Source: Algimonas porphyrae (GTDB lineage: Bacteria; Pseudomonadota; Alphaproteobacteria; Caulobacterales; Maricaulaceae). From it: a stretch of 64,000 bases of DNA. The position numbers were made by a program, and so were the translations under genes. Positions within the stretch are counted from its first letter, which is position 1; each line of letters begins with the position of its first letter. The stretch spans positions 2,978,001-3,042,000 of the forward strand of contig NZ_CP163424.1 of assembly GCF_041429795.1 (NCBI RefSeq). Direction: 5' to 3'. The notes beneath the pieces are model-generated. The model was not told the origin of the DNA and did not search any database. It was given only the letters and a program-made list of their open reading frames with translations. This document shows, in pieces, positions 9,079-18,027 of this stretch.

Positions 9079-10530
9079 TCAACTTTCAGGGTCCGACATT
9101 TTGTCGCCATACCAGTTCAAGTTTCGCGTCAGATAGAGCGTCGCGGCGATGGCGATGAAACTGACCAGCGCACCGACCATCAGGGCAAAATCCTGTATCC
9201 GCATCAGCACGAATAGCAGCGCATAGACGGACGCGAAGACAAAGGCAGCAATGCTCATCTTATTGCGTCCGAACACGGCCCCGGCATAACCGGCGGTCAG
9301 AGCGACCGTCGCCACAGCGCTTATCAGGAAGGCTATCGTGAAGCCGACATGTTCGGCAAATGCCAGCAGCAGGAGATAGAAGATCGCCTGTGCGATCCCG
9401 ATCAGTAGATATTGCGCCGGGTGAACCCGCACGCCCAGCAGCGTCTCCATCAGGAAATAGGCCAGAAAGACCAGACCGATGAACAGCACCGCATATTTCA
9501 ACGCGCGATTGACGGTCTGATAGGGGTTGAGCGGGCTGACGAAATTGACCTGCATGGCGTTCGGCCCCGTATGGATCAAATCCGTCATATCCATGGCGCG
9601 GCCATCGGCTGGAATGCCGCGACGCAAGAAGGGGACTGACCAGTCGGCTGAAAACCCGTCTTCGGAGATGCTGCGGTCGCCCGGCGGGAACCGTCCTTCG
9701 AAACCCGGATGCGGCCAGTCAGATGTCAGGCTGACCCGCGTGCTTCTGGCGAAGGGAATAACGGATAGCGACTGCGCGCCCGTCACACGCAACGACACGG
9801 ACACATCTCTTTCACCGGCCAGGAGCAAGTCCGTCGCCGGAACGGAGAGCAGCGTCAGGCCGCCCCCTTGCAACCGGTCCGTCAGCACCTCGACTGTACG
9901 TGCGGGATCTCTTGCGAGTCCAATGGCAGGTTCAACGGCAAGCTCGAGAGCGGGTTCGATGTCGACATCGATGTCGCGCATCATGCGATCGCTGCGGTAA
10001 CGGGTCGTGCGTGAGAAGGGCTCGAAAGTGAGCGTCTGACCGTCCGCGTTCAGGGTAATGTCCGCCTGCAAGCCCGTCACATCTCCGATCCCGACGACGA
10101 TCCGGGCCTGCGATCGATCGAACATCAGACCACCCGCTTCCGGCAGCGCGTCAAGCGACGGCAGTGTCGCCGTCAACGCCCCATCGGCCGTGTAGACTGG
10201 CACCTTATAGAGTGAGCGGCTTTTTTCCTCGACCGTGATGTCCGCAAACGCGGCCTCTCCCTGCAGGGCGGAGACGACATAATCACCTTCGCGCACGCCG
10301 CCATTTGCGAGCGTTTCCCGGTACGGTACGACCAAGACCGGTCCCAATAATCGCTGCTGACCGCCATAAGTCCGGCTAACCTCTCGCGTGACCTCATCGG
10401 CACGCGATGATCGATCGAAGCTGATAAAGGAGATGAACATGACCGGAATCGCCATCAGGACGATCAGGGCAAGAATGACGATCAGCTTCAAGCCGAGCGA
10501 TCGCGATGTGGGTTGTGGCGTATAGGTCAT
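9079..10530 (-). CDS. creD: CreD-family inner membrane protein
   Basis: 483 residues, close to the usual length of CreD. One N-terminal transmembrane helix (residues about 10-33) is followed by the family signature segment GGQQRLLGPVLVVPY. A long periplasmic domain with EDGFSADWSVPFLRRG-type sequence follows, then about six C-terminal helices. In enterobacteria CreD belongs to the CreBC regulon and affects envelope integrity. No creBC is visible here. It is upstream of sdhB on the same strand with a 76-base gap, so cotranscription is possible. Confidence 0.88.
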   Translation of the reverse strand: MTYTPQPTSRSLGLKLIVILALIVLMAIPVMFISFISFDRSSRADEVTREVSRTYGGQQRLLGPVLVVPYRETLANGGVREGDYVVSALQGEAAFADITVEEKSRSLYKVPVYTADGALTATLPSLDALPEAGGLMFDRSQARIVVGIGDVTGLQADITLNADGQTLTFEPFSRTTRYRSDRMMRDIDVDIEPALELAVEPAIGLARDPARTVEVLTDRLQGGGLTLLSVPATDLLLAGERDVSVSLRVTGAQSLSVIPFARSTRVSLTSDWPHPGFEGRFPPGDRSISEDGFSADWSVPFLRRGIPADGRAMDMTDLIHTGPNAMQVNFVSPLNPYQTVNRALKYAVLFIGLVFLAYFLMETLLGVRVHPAQYLLIGIAQAIFYLLLLAFAEHVGFTIAFLISAVATVALTAGYAGAVFGRNKMSIAAFVFASVYALLFVLMRIQDFALMVGALVSFIAIAATLYLTRNLNWYGDKMSDPES

Positions 10531-10637
10531 GGCGCAATCCTAACAGGGAATTTGCGCCGTGCATTGACCCTGACTAACGGCAAGAGCGTGGCCAATCCCG
10601 ACGCAAATCGGGCGACTTGCAGGTCTTGTCGTGGCGC

Positions 10638-11024
10638 TTAATGCCTGGCGGCGAGCAGAGAGGCGCGGAAATCGGGCATGCCAACCGGGTCACTGTCATT
10701 GGCTGCGATCGTCGGTTCCATGAACAGGAAATCCAGCTCGCCCGGATTGCACCCAAGGACCTGAGCCAGATCTGTCAGGATCAGGCGTCGATGGATTGTC
10801 GGCGCGCCGCGAGCCGCACGGAGACCGCTGGCGACGAAAAGTGTCGCATCCGTCATATCCGCGATCTCAGCCGCAGCATGAATTGCATACAGATCGCAAT
10901 CCTCGCCGGAATGCGCCGCAAACGGCACCGTGTTGCCCGATAGATCCATGGTTTTCCCCAAAACCGCCCCACTGGCCCGGACGCTCCCCGTCCCGGTCAG
11001 AATAAACAACCAGAGAATCCCCAC
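10638..11024 (-). CDS. Small secreted hypothetical protein
   Basis: 128 residues from a GTG start, with an N-terminal hydrophobic stretch (ILWLFILTGTG) that looks like a signal peptide. The mature part contains an acidic segment with one cysteine (SGEDCDLYAIHAAAEIADM) and a second cysteine (LGCNPGELDFLF). I recognise no family. No clear ribosome binding site is visible upstream. Its coding-like composition and signal peptide favour a real gene. It could be transcribed with creD downstream on the same strand. Confidence 0.5.
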   Translation of the reverse strand: MGILWLFILTGTGSVRASGAVLGKTMDLSGNTVPFAAHSGEDCDLYAIHAAAEIADMTDATLFVASGLRAARGAPTIHRRLILTDLAQVLGCNPGELDFLFMEPTIAANDSDPVGMPDFRASLLAARH

Positions 11025-11078
11025 TGAGGAAAGTGAATCTTTTGTTAACGCTGCTTTTTTCGCCGATTCCGGGAAAAA

Positions 11079-11792
11079 TCAGCCGAAAACGCGCCGCAAT
11101 ATGGCCGACGTACGGGCTGCGGGGTCACGGCGAATGGCCTGTTCTTCTTTCGCGATGAAGTGGAACACGCCGCGCAGGCCATAGTCAACGCCGTGCGCGA
11201 TCAACTGACTTTTCAGATCAGCGCCAGATCCTGTCAGCAATCCGACAGGTACTTGCCGGTCGACTTCGTCCACTAAACGCAGCGCCCCCGTATCGGCCAG
11301 CGCATCTTCCATGATCGGCGAGAACAGACCGGTCAGGCTTTGCGTTGTGCGGTCCCGCAGATAGTCAGTCGCTGCCGTATCAGGACCGCGAACGATGTTG
11401 ATCGCGTCCTGAATGGTCAGACCGCGCACCGCATCGATGAAAATGTCCCGCGCGACCGGAGCCGCCTTTTCGGCGCCGCGATTGAGTTGTTGCTGCAATT
11501 CCACCAATAAGCGATCCGCCCCGATCGGAGCGAGATAGGATTGCAGATCCTGCAGCACATCTGGCAGCGGAATACGCACGACAGGATTGCCCAGAAATCC
11601 ATCGACCCTTCCCAGATTGGTCAGCGCATTACCGACACCATTGTCGAGAGCGGCGCGAATCCCCATTGCGGCTTCGCCCTGCGTCAGCGCACCCGAACCC
11701 AGCACTTGCTCCAGGATGGCCGGATCCAGCGTTTCGCAAGCTGTCAGAGGGAGTGCCCCGAGGGCTACGATCAGGGTTCGACGATCCAGCAT
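11079..11792 (-). CDS. DUF4197 family lipoprotein
   Basis: 237 residues. The N-terminus has a signal sequence ending in lipobox LPLTAC (C19). The rest is largely helical, with the family features QGEAAMGIRAALDNGV near residue 40 and GVDYGLRGVFHFIAKEEQAIR near the C-terminus, as in DUF4197. Its function is not established. It is probably anchored to an envelope membrane. It is preceded on its own strand by an 18-base imperfect tandem repeat and the enoyl-CoA hydratase gene. Confidence 0.8.
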   Translation of the reverse strand: MLDRRTLIVALGALPLTACETLDPAILEQVLGSGALTQGEAAMGIRAALDNGVGNALTNLGRVDGFLGNPVVRIPLPDVLQDLQSYLAPIGADRLLVELQQQLNRGAEKAAPVARDIFIDAVRGLTIQDAINIVRGPDTAATDYLRDRTTQSLTGLFSPIMEDALADTGALRLVDEVDRQVPVGLLTGSGADLKSQLIAHGVDYGLRGVFHFIAKEEQAIRRDPAARTSAILRRVFG

Positions 11793-11854
11793 GGTTACAA
11801 TCCTTGGTTCAACTGACGGTTACGTATGTCATCTCTGATAAGGGCCTATCACAA

Positions 11855-11944
11855 ACGGCCCTGACTTGTCTTGGTCCAGCCATTTGGCTTAGCTCGGATA
11901 TTTGTCATGGCTCGGCTATTTGTCTTGGCTCGGGCATCCGCCTT
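11855..11944. repeat. 18-bp imperfect tandem repeat, about five units
   Basis: Five consecutive 18-base units (11855, 11873, 11891, 11909, 11927) resemble GGCTCGGCTATTTGTCTT. Units 3 and 4 are the most similar and the flanking ones are diverged. The array fills most of the gap between the DUF4197 start and the enoyl-CoA hydratase stop. Because the period is a multiple of three it produces a six-residue protein repeat in a + frame, but that ORF does not look coding. Confidence 0.7.
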
Positions 11945-11947
11945 GCC

Positions 11948-12784
11948 TCAGCCAGTGTCACGGTCGCGGAAGTCCGGGGCGCGCTTTTCCAGAAACGCGC
12001 GGACACCTTCCTCGCAGTCGTGCGAGACAAACGCTTTTTCCAGCAAGGCCGACTCTTCCATGTGCGCCGTGAAGCCTTCCGTCTCCAGTACGCCGTGACC
12101 CAGCATCGTGCGTCGCAACAGCCGCTTATTTTGCGCCATCGCCTCTGGGGAGCAATTCACCGCCATGTCGCGCGCCATTTCCAGCGCCCGCGGCAACACA
12201 TCCACATTGTCATATAGCGCGCTGAACAAGCCCGATTGCAGCCCGTCTTCCGGATCGATGTACCCCCCTGTCAGCGACCATTGTGCTGCTTTCGAAAAGC
12301 CGACCAGCTTTGGTAGATAGAAGCTGGCCGCCCCGTCGAACACGATGCCGCGGCGTACGAAGGGGAAGGCATATTTCGCCTTTTTTGCCGCTATCCGGAT
12401 GTCACAGGGTAGCGTCATCGTCAGACCGATTCCGACAGCCGCCCCGTTAATCGCTGCGATCACAGGCGTATCCAGAGCCGCAATGGCGAGATTCAGCACA
12501 CCGCCGGAATCGCGCGGCACGCCGTCGACACGCTCCGCTTCGATATCGAGCCCCGCCGAGCCGAAGCCGTCGGAGATGTCGGCGCCTGCACAAAAGGCGC
12601 GACCCTGCCCTGTCAGAATGATCACCCGAACGCTGTCATCGCGCTCCAGCGCGTCGAACACGCCCAGCATCCGGCGAAAGACCGCATTGTTGAAACTGTT
12701 CATCGCCTCCGGTCGGTTCATCGTCACGATCGCGACGGACCCGACCTCAGTGTCTCGTTCGCACAGAACAATCTGTTCAGGCAT
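11948..12784 (-). CDS. Enoyl-CoA hydratase/isomerase family protein
   Basis: 278 residues of the crotonase fold. The oxyanion-hole regions are GRAFCAGADIS and INGAAVGIGLTMTLPCDIRIA. The second catalytic Glu found in true hydratases is replaced: the segment reads FVRRGIVFDGAASFYLP with D where E is usual. It may be an isomerase or a side-activity member. Start ATG at 12784 is preceded by GAGGAGATAT. It is expected in the cytoplasm for fatty-acid or amino-acid degradation, and no beta-oxidation partner is adjacent. Confidence 0.85.
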   Translation of the reverse strand: MPEQIVLCERDTEVGSVAIVTMNRPEAMNSFNNAVFRRMLGVFDALERDDSVRVIILTGQGRAFCAGADISDGFGSAGLDIEAERVDGVPRDSGGVLNLAIAALDTPVIAAINGAAVGIGLTMTLPCDIRIAAKKAKYAFPFVRRGIVFDGAASFYLPKLVGFSKAAQWSLTGGYIDPEDGLQSGLFSALYDNVDVLPRALEMARDMAVNCSPEAMAQNKRLLRRTMLGHGVLETEGFTAHMEESALLEKAFVSHDCEEGVRAFLEKRAPDFRDRDTG

Positions 12785-12917
12785 AATATCTCCTCTTTGC
12801 GACAGGCTAGCGCAGCGGATACGACGCCGTCCATCGTCCTCTTGGCTTTCTCGAGAGACCGGCATCTGGACCAGTCCAAGAGCCTGTGCCATTCCTTTTC
12901 GGACAGGGGACACGGTC

Positions 12918-14096
12918 ATGAGCATATCTGCAATCAAGCGTCTGACGGCCTTTCTGGCCGCGTCCATGCTGAGTGCCTGCAGCGGCCCTTCAGAGCCGGA
13001 TCCCGTGGCGACGGAGCGGATCGCGACCGCGAAACTGGACAGGGTCGAAGCGATTCTGTCCGAGCGCGCAGATCATCACGCGGTCACCGCTGCATCGATT
13101 ACCGTTCTTTCCGGTAGCGCGCCCGCTCGCACCTACCGTATTGGCGAGGCGCAAACGCAGACGCAGGGCCTGATGCAAGCCGCATCTCTGTCCAAGGCTG
13201 TCGCCGCCGCCGGAATCCTGACACTCATGGAACGCGAAGGGATCGACATTGATGCCGATATTCGCAGCCTTTTCGACACCATAGAGATTGGGCTCATTCC
13301 TGGCGGCGATCAGCCGCTGAGTATGCGCGCGCTTTTGTCTCATACAGCCGGGGCGACGCAGAGTGGCTATCCCGGCTACCGCCGAGGCTCGGATTTGCCG
13401 AGTAGCACGGCGATCATCACGGATCCGCCCAGCCGCGTCGTGTCCGCAGTCGAATTGTCATTGCCAAGAGGCGAGTTCAGTTATGCGGGCGGCGGCTACC
13501 AGATCGCGCAAGTCCTTGCCGAGGACATTTCCGGTCAGCCTTTCGCCGAATTGATGCGGACCATGATTCTCGATCCGCTCGGCATGACTGCCAGCACCTT
13601 CATGCAGCCCATCGATCCAGACGCCGTTGCGCCGCTGACGATTATTCCTGCAGACAGCCCCCGCCGCATCCGTGAAGGCCTGTTCCGTCCGCTCGAGAAT
13701 GACTGGTTCGATTATCCCGAACAGGCTGCAGCCGGGCTCTGGACCACGTCCACTGATTATGCGCGCTTTGTTGATGCCCTGCTCGACGCCGCAAGCGGCC
13801 GACCCAGCCCCCTTTCGCCCCGTATCGCCAAGGCCATGCTGACACCGGTCGCCGCCACCAATTTCGGCGATGCCGATCTGATGTACGGACTCGGCGTCGC
13901 CTTGCGCGTCGATGCGCAAGACCATGTCGTGTTGGTCAGACATAGCGGCCTGAATGCCGGGTATCGCGCTCTGTTCAGCGCGGAGCCGATAGGCGAGCGT
14001 ATCGTCATATCTCTGACCAACGCGCCCGGCGGTGCGGCCTTCAACGAGGAAGTCGTCCAGGGCCTGTTGCAAAATCCCGGCTTCACGCAGCCGTGA
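12918..14096 (+). CDS. Serine hydrolase, class C beta-lactamase / esterase family lipoprotein
   Basis: 392 residues. A signal sequence ends in lipobox LSAC (C21). The catalytic S90-LS-K93 motif fits the SxxK box. A YAGGGY tyrosine box lies near residue 190 and an HSG triad replaces KTG near the C-terminus, typical of the beta-lactamase/transpeptidase-like (PF00144) family. The role may be esterase, D-aminopeptidase or penicillin-binding, and antibiotic resistance cannot be inferred. I chose the ATG at 12918 because the longer open frame lies antisense over the crotonase gene. Confidence 0.85.
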   Translation: MSISAIKRLTAFLAASMLSACSGPSEPDPVATERIATAKLDRVEAILSERADHHAVTAASITVLSGSAPARTYRIGEAQTQTQGLMQAASLSKAVAAAGILTLMEREGIDIDADIRSLFDTIEIGLIPGGDQPLSMRALLSHTAGATQSGYPGYRRGSDLPSSTAIITDPPSRVVSAVELSLPRGEFSYAGGGYQIAQVLAEDISGQPFAELMRTMILDPLGMTASTFMQPIDPDAVAPLTIIPADSPRRIREGLFRPLENDWFDYPEQAAAGLWTTSTDYARFVDALLDAASGRPSPLSPRIAKAMLTPVAATNFGDADLMYGLGVALRVDAQDHVVLVRHSGLNAGYRALFSAEPIGERIVISLTNAPGGAAFNEEVVQGLLQNPGFTQP

Positions 14097-14209
14097 AACT
14101 CTGTGATTAGCATTACTGAACCATTCGGTCCAAATAAGAGTCGACCACAGCGTCACTTAACTTATCGCTCCTTTCGAGCATCGCTCCTCATGAGCAGAAA
14201 GACAGACCC

Positions 14210-14779
14210 ATGACCGACTTTACCCGTCACACAGCAGACACCGCCCCTACCGCCGCCAAACCTATTCTCGAAGGCGCGCAGAAAGCTCTCGGCTTCGTCC
14301 CCAACCTCTACGCCACCATGGCAGAAGCCCCGTCCTTGCTGAGCGCCTACGCCCAGCTCGGCGAACTTCTGAACAAATCCTCCTTCAGCGCGACCGAGCT
14401 GCAAGTCGTGTTGATGACCAATAACCGTCTGAATGGCTGCGACTATTGTATGGCCGCCCACACGACGATCAGCCAGGGCTCCGGCGTTCCCGCCGACGTC
14501 ATCGAGGCCCTGCGTACCGGCACACCGATCGCTGACAGCAAGCTCGAAGCGTTGCGCCAGTTTGCCGTCACCGTGAACGAAACCCGCGGCTGGCCGATAC
14601 AAGCCGATCTCGATGCCTTCTTCGCAGCCGGCTACGCGCAGCAGCAAGTGCTCGAAGTCATTCTCGGCACCGCCTTCAAAGTCCTGTCCAACTACACCAA
14701 CCACGTTGCGACGACCCCGCTCGACGCCGCCTTCCAGCCCAATGCCTGGACGCCCGCCGACGCCCGGAAAGCCGCCTAG
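14210..14779 (+). CDS. Carboxymuconolactone decarboxylase / AhpD-like protein
   Basis: 189 residues of the CMD/AhpD fold with the peroxidatic CxxC centre C77-DY-C80 and H84 (GCDYCMAAHT). Members reduce peroxides or act as alkylhydroperoxidase adaptors. No partner peroxidase is adjacent. A terminator follows at 14804-14840, so it is probably a single-gene transcript. Confidence 0.87.
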   Translation: MTDFTRHTADTAPTAAKPILEGAQKALGFVPNLYATMAEAPSLLSAYAQLGELLNKSSFSATELQVVLMTNNRLNGCDYCMAAHTTISQGSGVPADVIEALRTGTPIADSKLEALRQFAVTVNETRGWPIQADLDAFFAAGYAQQQVLEVILGTAFKVLSNYTNHVATTPLDAAFQPNAWTPADARKAA

Positions 14780-14803
14780 CGACCCCGATCAGCAAACGTG
14801 ACG

Positions 14804-14840
14804 ACGCCGCTGCCTGCCCCCTCCCAGGAAGCGGCGTTTT
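14804..14840 (+). terminator. Rho-independent terminator after the AhpD-like gene
   Basis: ACGCCGCT at 14804-14811 pairs with AGCGGCGT at 14830-14837, with an inner CCT/AGG pairing, and is followed by T's to 14840. It separates this gene from the convergent rarA. Confidence 0.75.
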
Positions 14841-14871
14841 CACGTGATCGCACCGCCCGCATAAGCGAAGA

Positions 14872-16173
14872 TCAATTCCCGCGCTTTGCCGCCCGCAAAT
14901 CCGCCCAGCGTGCCATGCGCTCCGCGATTGCGCGTTCGCGACCCGCGTCCTTCGGCGCATAGAGCGTGACGCGATCCATCTCATCCGGCCAGTAGTCCGC
15001 GCCGGAAAATCCGTCATCACTGTCGTGATCATATTCGTAGCCCGCACCGTAGCCGAGCGACTTCATCATCTTTGTCGGCGCGTTCAATATGTTCTTCGGC
15101 GGCGCGACCGAACCCGTTTCTTTCGCCAGTCGCAGCGCCGCTTTCCAGGCTGTGTAGACTGCATTGCTTTTCGGCGCGCTTGCACAGTGTAGCACCGCCT
15201 GTGCGATCGCCAGCTCCCCTTCCGGCGAGCCCAGTCGCTCATAGCTGCGCGCCGCTTCCATACTGATCATCAGCGCCACCGGATCGGCCGCGCCGATATC
15301 TTCCGATGCAAAGCGTATGACCCGCCGCGCAATATAACGCGGATCTTCGCCGCCAGCGATCATGCGCGCGAGCCAGTAAAGCGCCGCATCCGGATCGCTG
15401 CCTCGCATCGATTTGTGCAGCGCCGAAATCAGATTGTAATGCGCCTCGCCCGACTTGTCATAGACCGGCGCGCGCTTCTGCAAGAGCTTAGACAGAGACG
15501 CCGCATCCAGTTCCGCCTTTTGCGCAAACACTTCATCCGCCAGTGTCAGCAGATAGCGCCCGTCGCCATCCGCAAAATCCACCAGCTGCGCCCGCGCATC
15601 CTGTGTCAAAGGCAGCGCACGCCCCAGCTCTTTTTCCGCCCGCGCCAGCAGCCCGTCCAGCGCATCTGCGTCCAGCCTGTTCAGCACGAAAACCTGACAC
15701 CGCGACAGCAGCGCCGCATTCAGCTCGAATGACGGATTTTCCGTCGTCGCCCCGACGAGCGTGACCGTGCCCGCTTCGACAAAGGGCAGAAACCCATCCT
15801 GCTGCGCCTTGTTGAACCGATGAATTTCGTCGACGAACAGCAGCGTGCCCTGCCCGGTTTCGCGCCGGGCCTTCGCCGCGTCGAACACTTTGCGCAAATC
15901 CCCGACGCCCGAAAAGACGGCTGAGAGCGCCACGAATTCCAGTCCCGCGCGCCCTGCCAGCAGCCGCGCAATCGTCGTCTTGCCGACGCCCGGCGGCCCC
16001 CAGAGAATGCAGGAGGACAGCCGGTCCTGCGCCAGCATCCGCCCGATCGGACCCTCAGGCCCCAGCAGATGATCCTGCCCGATCACATCGTCCAGCGTCT
16101 GTGGCCGCAGCCGTTCCGCCAGCGGCAGGGGCGCGCCGTCGGACAGGCCCGCGGACTCGAAGAGAGAGGTCAT
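14872..16173 (-). CDS. rarA: Replication-associated recombination protein A (AAA+ ATPase)
   Basis: 433 residues, full length for RarA/MgsA. The N-terminus has RLRPQTLDDVIGQDHLLG, Walker A GPPGVGKTT near residues 59-67, Walker B LLFVDEIHRFNKAQQD and sensor 1 GATTENPSFEL. The C-terminal tetramerisation part has LYWLARMIAGGEDPRYIARR. It acts in the cytoplasm at stalled replication forks, related to clamp-loader and RuvB ATPases. Start is ATG at 16173. No partner gene is adjacent. Confidence 0.95.
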   Translation of the reverse strand: MTSLFESAGLSDGAPLPLAERLRPQTLDDVIGQDHLLGPEGPIGRMLAQDRLSSCILWGPPGVGKTTIARLLAGRAGLEFVALSAVFSGVGDLRKVFDAAKARRETGQGTLLFVDEIHRFNKAQQDGFLPFVEAGTVTLVGATTENPSFELNAALLSRCQVFVLNRLDADALDGLLARAEKELGRALPLTQDARAQLVDFADGDGRYLLTLADEVFAQKAELDAASLSKLLQKRAPVYDKSGEAHYNLISALHKSMRGSDPDAALYWLARMIAGGEDPRYIARRVIRFASEDIGAADPVALMISMEAARSYERLGSPEGELAIAQAVLHCASAPKSNAVYTAWKAALRLAKETGSVAPPKNILNAPTKMMKSLGYGAGYEYDHDSDDGFSGADYWPDEMDRVTLYAPKDAGRERAIAERMARWADLRAAKRGN

Positions 16174-16277
16174 CCATCCGGCTTAGACCGCGCCTGTCGT
16201 GAATTCATCCTTTTTCCGGCGCGGGCCCCGGCTCGCATCCGGGCCGCATCCGGGCCGCTCGGACCGGCCCTCTTGTC

Positions 16278-16538
16278 TCACCAGATCGCCGCCTCACGCC
16301 GCCTCTGCCCCCCGCTCTGCCCTCCGCTCCGCCATGGCGGATCGCGCAGCCAGTCGGGCTTGCGATAATATCCCGCCCCGACCTGCGGCCAGGCGGCAAC
16401 CGCGTCCGGATCGCGCGCCAACGGCAGATCATGCGCCTTGCAGTGGGACGCGATCCGGTCCGAGAGCAGCCCCTGCGTCATGCCATGGCCGAGCCCGCCG
16501 CAGCTTGTGCAAATCTCCCGCCGGGTCGCCGCCGCCAT
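16278..16538 (-). CDS. Small hypothetical protein with a possible zinc-binding CxxC
   Basis: 86 residues with an N-terminal CTSCGGLGHG segment that looks like half of a zinc finger, then a C and H (IASHCKAHDLPL). The C-terminal third is rich in R, G, Q and W and looks low-complexity. It starts three bases after the stop of the upstream small coiled-coil ORF, suggesting an operon. No family is recognised. The gene could be spurious in this GC-rich area. Confidence 0.4.
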   Translation of the reverse strand: MAAATRREICTSCGGLGHGMTQGLLSDRIASHCKAHDLPLARDPDAVAAWPQVGAGYYRKPDWLRDPPWRSGGQSGGQRRREAAIW

Positions 16539-16541
16539 GAC

Positions 16542-16784
16542 TTAGGAGCGTAGCAGGTCCTGCGCCAGCAGCATGACATCGCGCTCGGCCTCCGGGCTCT
16601 CCATGTGCGCGACCAGCGCCGCCCGTTCATCCGCAATCGCCGCCCGCTCGGCTCTGAGCTGCGCGTCGAGCGCGTCGATCCGCGCCTCCGCCTCGCTCAG
16701 CCGTGTCCGCAGCCGCCGCGTCGCGCGGCAGAGCTCGGCATTATAGGCTCGCGGCTTGCCGTCCGGGGTTCTGGGTGCGCGCAT
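16542..16784 (-). CDS. Small helical hypothetical protein
   Basis: 80 residues, predicted largely alpha-helical and possibly coiled coil (RLSEAEARIDALDAQLRAERA), with a basic N-terminus MRAPRTPDGKPRAYN. It lies just upstream of another small ORF on the same strand with a three-base gap. I recognise no family. AAAGGAAACCACC precedes the ATG, which gives a plausible ribosome binding site. Confidence 0.45.
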   Translation of the reverse strand: MRAPRTPDGKPRAYNAELCRATRRLRTRLSEAEARIDALDAQLRAERAAIADERAALVAHMESPEAERDVMLLAQDLLRS

Positions 16785-17621
16785 GGTGGTTTCCTTTTTT
16801 AGCTGTCCGCTCTCGCCGGCTTGACCGGCAAGCCCAACGCCTGCCGTTTCATCTGGCCGAAAGGGTCGGACGATGGGCAGGCCCCCGGATCAGGTCCGGG
16901 GCAGGCTAACAAGTCGGCCTGAGCGGCATTGAAGCTGTCAGGCAGCCGCCCACGTTCTGCCAACGATCCAGCGTCGGCCAAATTCCAATCATCCCCCGAA
17001 AGGGACACGAGGCGCGGACCCCCATCCGTCGAAGGATGAAAGCAAAGACACACCAATTTACGACGAACAGAAGTCCGCGCGGGTGGAATGTGCTGGCGCA
17101 CCTGGGACGGAAAGATTGGAGGATCGGTATATCGGCTGGAACGGTCTCCCCCCGTCCCGGTCACGAAACCGGGGCGAGGCTCAAAGGCGCACGCTCTGCC
17201 GACGGGTCGTCCCGTCTCTGTCGTCCATGTGCGCGGCTCGGGGATCGACGCACAGCCAGCCTTTGCTGCCGCGATCCCATCTCCAGCTGTTCCGGATCGT
17301 CAGCGGCGGGACCTTCCCCCGCGCGACTGACGGCCCGGCGGCTCGTGACGCCCAGCCGGACACCGCACTCCACCACCCCCAGCACCGAGGACAGGCTCCC
17401 CCTCGTGTCTGCTGCGAGTGGGGGCAGTATGGCATGGGGTGGGAAGGGGTGGATTGAATCCGCCTGAAACTTGATGTCGCGGGGATAGGTTTACCGGATA
17501 GGCGGTAGGACCGGAGGTTTAGGCGGGGATGGTGGCGGGGTGTGGAAGGGCGTTAGCGGGGATGGCCGCCCCTTAGCCCGCGACATTGACTCCACTCCGC
17601 ATCCGCCTACCCTTAAGCCCC
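16785..17621. other. Gene-poor GC-rich stretch with palindromic element
   Basis: About 840 bases with several overlapping open frames on both strands, none with convincing protein character (compositions are dominated by R, P, S and G). A dyad lies at 16881-16902, and short GC-rich inverted motifs (for example around 17150-17175) occur. I see no gene here. It may hold remnants of mobile or REP-type sequence. Confidence 0.5.
16881..16902. repeat. REP-like palindrome
   Basis: GCCCCCGGATCAGGTCCGGGGC is a near-perfect dyad with GGA-TCAG-GTCC at its centre. The CCGGATCAGGTCCGG-type palindrome is common between genes in alphaproteobacterial genomes. Only one clear copy was noticed in this window. 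Confidence 0.5.
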
Positions 17622-17996
17622 ATGCCAGCTAAGACGACCACCACACCCGAACATGACGCCCAGATCGCGAAAATGACCTTCGCCAAGGTCTATCCCATGT
17701 ATGTCAGCAAGGTCGGAAAGAAGGGCCGCACCAAGGACGAACTGGACGAAGTCATTCGCTGGCTGACCGGCTTTTCACAGGCCGAGATGCAGCAGACCAT
17801 CGACGACAACCTCAGCTTCGCCGAATTTTTCGACCGCGCCACACTTCACCCCAAGGCTGACCAGATCAAGGGCGTGATCTGCGGCTATCGGATCGAAGCG
17901 CTCGAGACGGAGCTGACACGGAAGGTGCGGTATCTGGACAAGCTCGTGGACGAGCTGGCGAAGGGGAAGGCGATGGAGAAGGTTTTGAGGGGCTAA
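17622..17996 (+). CDS. DUF2200 family protein
   Basis: 124 residues, the usual length of DUF2200. The segments MTFAKVYPMYVSKVGKKGRTKDELDEVIRWL and FAEFFDRATLHPKADQIKGVICGYRIE appear as expected of the family. The start at 17622 was chosen because it gives the family length; the frame is open further upstream. Function is unknown. It ends 31 bases before the AT-rich NTPase gene's stop, so the two genes converge. Confidence 0.82.
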   Translation: MPAKTTTTPEHDAQIAKMTFAKVYPMYVSKVGKKGRTKDELDEVIRWLTGFSQAEMQQTIDDNLSFAEFFDRATLHPKADQIKGVICGYRIEALETELTRKVRYLDKLVDELAKGKAMEKVLRG

Positions 17997-18027
17997 CCAG
18001 TAAAACTCATAGATACTGCCGCTATTT

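Noticed and set aside
11666-12217. Plus-strand ORFs that translate the 18-bp repeat as a six-residue repeat
   Set aside because: They run antisense to the crotonase gene and have no coding character outside the repeat.
16799-17164. Minus-strand ORF of 121 residues
   Set aside because: Composition (P, S, D, G runs) and its passage through the REP-like palindrome point to a spurious frame.
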